The position numbers and the translations under genes were made by a program. From CBDUQI01 sp965369325 (GTDB taxonomy: Bacteria > Pseudomonadota > Gammaproteobacteria > Steroidobacterales > JBCBZW01), in assembly GCA_965369325.1 (NCBI GenBank), contig CBDUQI010000269.1, positions 1 through 6,681 of the forward strand: a stretch of DNA of 6,681 nt. The letters run 5' to 3'. Each line of letters starts with the position of its first letter. Positions within the stretch are counted from its first letter, which is position 1. The notes beneath the pieces were generated by a model that did no database searches, was not told where the DNA came from, and saw only the letters and a list, made by a program, of their open reading frames with translations. Positions 5,139 to 6,681 of the stretch are shown here, piece by piece.

Positions 5139-6681
5139 TCACTCCGCGATAGCACGCCAGTGGTGTCGATGCGTGTCGCGGAATTTCCTGATCGAGATCT
5201 CCCCGTCAGCGCCGACCCTCACGGCAATCGCCCCATCCAGGCCGGTTTGCACCGCATCAGCGCCCGCATCAGCCCAGCGCCGGGCCACCTCAGCGCGCGG
5301 AAACCCCCACCGATTGTCCCGGGCCGCCGGGTAGATCACGTGTTGGGCACGCAGGGCAGCCACCCACGGGCTGGTTGAGGACGTGGCACTGCCGTGGTGA
5401 GGGGCAATGACGATATCGGCCTGCAGAGCCGGGTAAGCGGCCAGTACGGCGGCTTCAGCATCCGACTCAACATCCCCAGGCAACAGCAGCGCAGTCTGCG
5501 CCGTGCGCACTAGAAGCACGCAGGAGGCATCATTGCCTTGCCAACCGGAACCCGGCGGCGGATGCAGTACGGCGAATGTCACGCCGTCCCATACCCATTC
5601 GCCCAGGGCCCCACAGGGACGCTCCTGCGCCCGCGGCTCGCCCGCGTAAACGGGCGCGCCCGCAAACGCCTGGCGTACTGAAGCCAGCCCGCCGCGATGA
5701 TCGATGTCCGCGTGGCTCACCATGATGAGGTCCAGCGTGGCGATGCCCGCCCAGCGCAGGTACGGAAGTACGGCCAACTGTCCCGCGTCGGCACCGCTGC
5801 GGTGGCGCGGACCGGTATCAAACAACAGTGTATGCCCGCGCGTTTGCACCACCGCCGCGAGACCCTGGCCGACATCCAGTACGGTGATCCGCAGCCCGCC
5901 AGGCTCCAGCACTGCGCGAGGCCAGTACAGAGCTGCCAGTAACGCCGCAGCGCCGCCAATACGCAGGGCCAGCACCCGCCGCCAACGTGCCGCCCTCTGG
6001 GCGGACACCCCACGCCGCGTAGCCTGATCCGGCTCCGAGGCGCAAAAGCCCGATGCCGAAACCCTCTCCTTTTTGGCAACTATGGGATTACCGTCGCCCT
6101 GAAATGCTGATAATGCTGGCGGCACACGGGTAATCAGTAGCAGACAGCCAATCTGCGCCAGCACCAGCGCCGGAACCGGCAGGGTCAACGCCACCGTCGC
6201 CCAGGGAAGCGATCCCAGGTACCCCAGCCCCGCCATCAGCAGGTCCAGCGTCGCGCCAGCAAGACCCAGCGCCGCGCTCATCGCACCATCACTCAACCCT
6301 ACGCCGGGCAAGGCCAGAATCACAGCAATCAACACCAGCGGTACCACAACAAAGGCGAACACCGGGATCACCAGAAAGTTCGCCAGCGGCGCGATGGCCG
6401 AGGCATAACCAAACAGTCCGACCACCAACGCGAGCATGCCGACCGAGAGCGCCCATTGCATGCGCACCGCTACCATCAATTTAGCGCGCCAGCACCGCCT
6501 TTGCGGGCCGCTCGCCTGCCACAGCAGCAATGCCACCGCGCCGAACGATAGCCAGAAGCCGCCACTCAACAGGGCGAAGGGGTCAACCAACACCACCATT
6601 GCTGCCGCGCGTGCAAGTGTTTGCGCGGGCCGGCTGTGACGACGCATCAGGCGCGCCCCGATCAGCACACCCAACATGATC
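5139..6681 (-). CDS. comEC: DNA internalization protein ComEC/Rec2, C-terminal part (start beyond window)
   Basis: ComEC is the inner-membrane channel that takes up single-stranded DNA during natural transformation. About 513 C-terminal codons are present; homologues are about 750-800 residues, so the N-terminus lies past the right edge, and the reading frame is open to that edge. Residue numbers here count from the first Met, at 6677. The 'competence' membrane domain is recognisable by DPFALLSGGFWLSFGAVALL (32-51) and further helices to about 184. A polar linker follows (about 187-234), then one more hydrophobic segment (235-256). The metallo-beta-lactamase-like domain follows with LDVGQG (267-272), LFDTGP (285-290), the ComEC-type metal motif SHADIDHRGG (321-330), LPGDVE (399-404), APHHGS (425-430) and NRWGFPRAEV (455-464). 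All expected motifs are intact. It lies upstream of exbB in the same direction. Presence alone does not prove that the organism is competent. Confidence 0.95.
   Translation of the reverse strand, partial: IMLGVLIGARLMRRHSRPAQTLARAAAMVVLVDPFALLSGGFWLSFGAVALLLWQASGPQRRCWRAKLMVAVRMQWALSVGMLALVVGLFGYASAIAPLANFLVIPVFAFVVVPLVLIAVILALPGVGLSDGAMSAALGLAGATLDLLMAGLGYLGSLPWATVALTLPVPALVLAQIGCLLLITRVPPALSAFQGDGNPIVAKKERVSASGFCASEPDQATRRGVSAQRAARWRRVLALRIGGAAALLAALYWPRAVLEPGGLRITVLDVGQGLAAVVQTRGHTLLFDTGPRHRSGADAGQLAVLPYLRWAGIATLDLIMVSHADIDHRGGLASVRQAFAGAPVYAGEPRAQERPCGALGEWVWDGVTFAVLHPPPGSGWQGNDASCVLLVRTAQTALLLPGDVESDAEAAVLAAYPALQADIVIAPHHGSATSSTSPWVAALRAQHVIYPAARDNRWGFPRAEVARRWADAGADAVQTGLDGAIAVRVGADGEISIRKFRDTHRHHWRAIAE
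5651..5662. repeat. 12-bp palindrome with matching outer arms in comEC
   Basis: CGGGCGCGCCCG is a perfect palindrome. It is flanked by GCGT at 5644-5647 and ACGC at 5666-5669, which pair with each other across a three-base internal loop on each side. It lies inside the metallo-beta-lactamase-like domain coding sequence. In DNA of this GC content such a structure can arise by chance. Confidence 0.4.

Noticed and set aside
5051..5155. Longer in-frame start for exbB giving a 243-residue protein
   Set aside because: The extra 35 residues have no ExbB/TolQ character, overlap the end of comEC and cover the palindromes, while the ATG at 5050 gives the standard family N-terminus.
1..6681. A defence system, mobile element, CRISPR array or other undescribed system
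   Set aside because: Every gene belongs to a known conserved envelope or competence family in a familiar order, and I see no array of repeats, no transposase, no tRNA and no insertion boundaries.

Overview
The window is a densely packed stretch of a bacterial chromosome. Every gene I can support lies on the minus strand, so the gene order runs from right to left. It suggests a gammaproteobacterium of moderately high GC (roughly 60% by eye): the order comEC - exbB - exbD - (msbA) - lpxK - Trm112-like/YcaR - kdsB is a classic gammaproteobacterial arrangement for lipid A and Kdo genes, similar to the Pseudomonas comEC-exbBD-lpxK-kdsB block but with msbA placed inside it. I cannot name a genus from the sequence alone.

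Layout in the direction of transcription: (1) 6681-5139, the 3' part of comEC/rec2, the inner-membrane DNA-uptake channel, cut by the window edge. (2) 5138-5051, an 88-base gap, the only sizeable non-coding stretch. It holds a perfect 14-bp palindrome, a 10-bp palindrome and a weak -10-like box. (3) 5050-4008, exbB and exbD, a proton-driven energising pair of the TolQR/ExbBD/MotAB type. (4) 4006-2108, msbA, the lipid A flippase ABC transporter. (5) 2090-1041, lpxK, the lipid A 4'-kinase. (6) 1048-854, a small Trm112/YcaR-like protein. (7) 854-90, kdsB, the CMP-Kdo synthetase. (8) 93-1, the first 31 codons of a FAD-dependent oxidoreductase that runs off the left edge.

From exbB onward the genes are joined by 4-base overlaps (exbB/exbD, kdsB/FAD gene), a 1-base gap (exbD/msbA), a 17-base gap (msbA/lpxK), an 8-base overlap (lpxK/Trm112-like) and a 1-base TGATG overlap (Trm112-like/kdsB). 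They therefore look like one translationally coupled operon. The shared theme is building the outer membrane: LpxK finishes lipid IV-A, KdsB activates the Kdo added to it, MsbA flips the core-lipid A across the inner membrane, and ExbBD supplies proton-motive energy to an envelope process whose partner is not in the window.

I found no RNA genes, mobile elements, CRISPR arrays or convincing terminators, and no evidence of an undescribed system. The most unusual sequence features are a perfect 26-bp palindrome inside the lpxK membrane-anchor codons, the palindromes in front of exbB, an odd linker in ComEC, and an acidic tail on MsbA.
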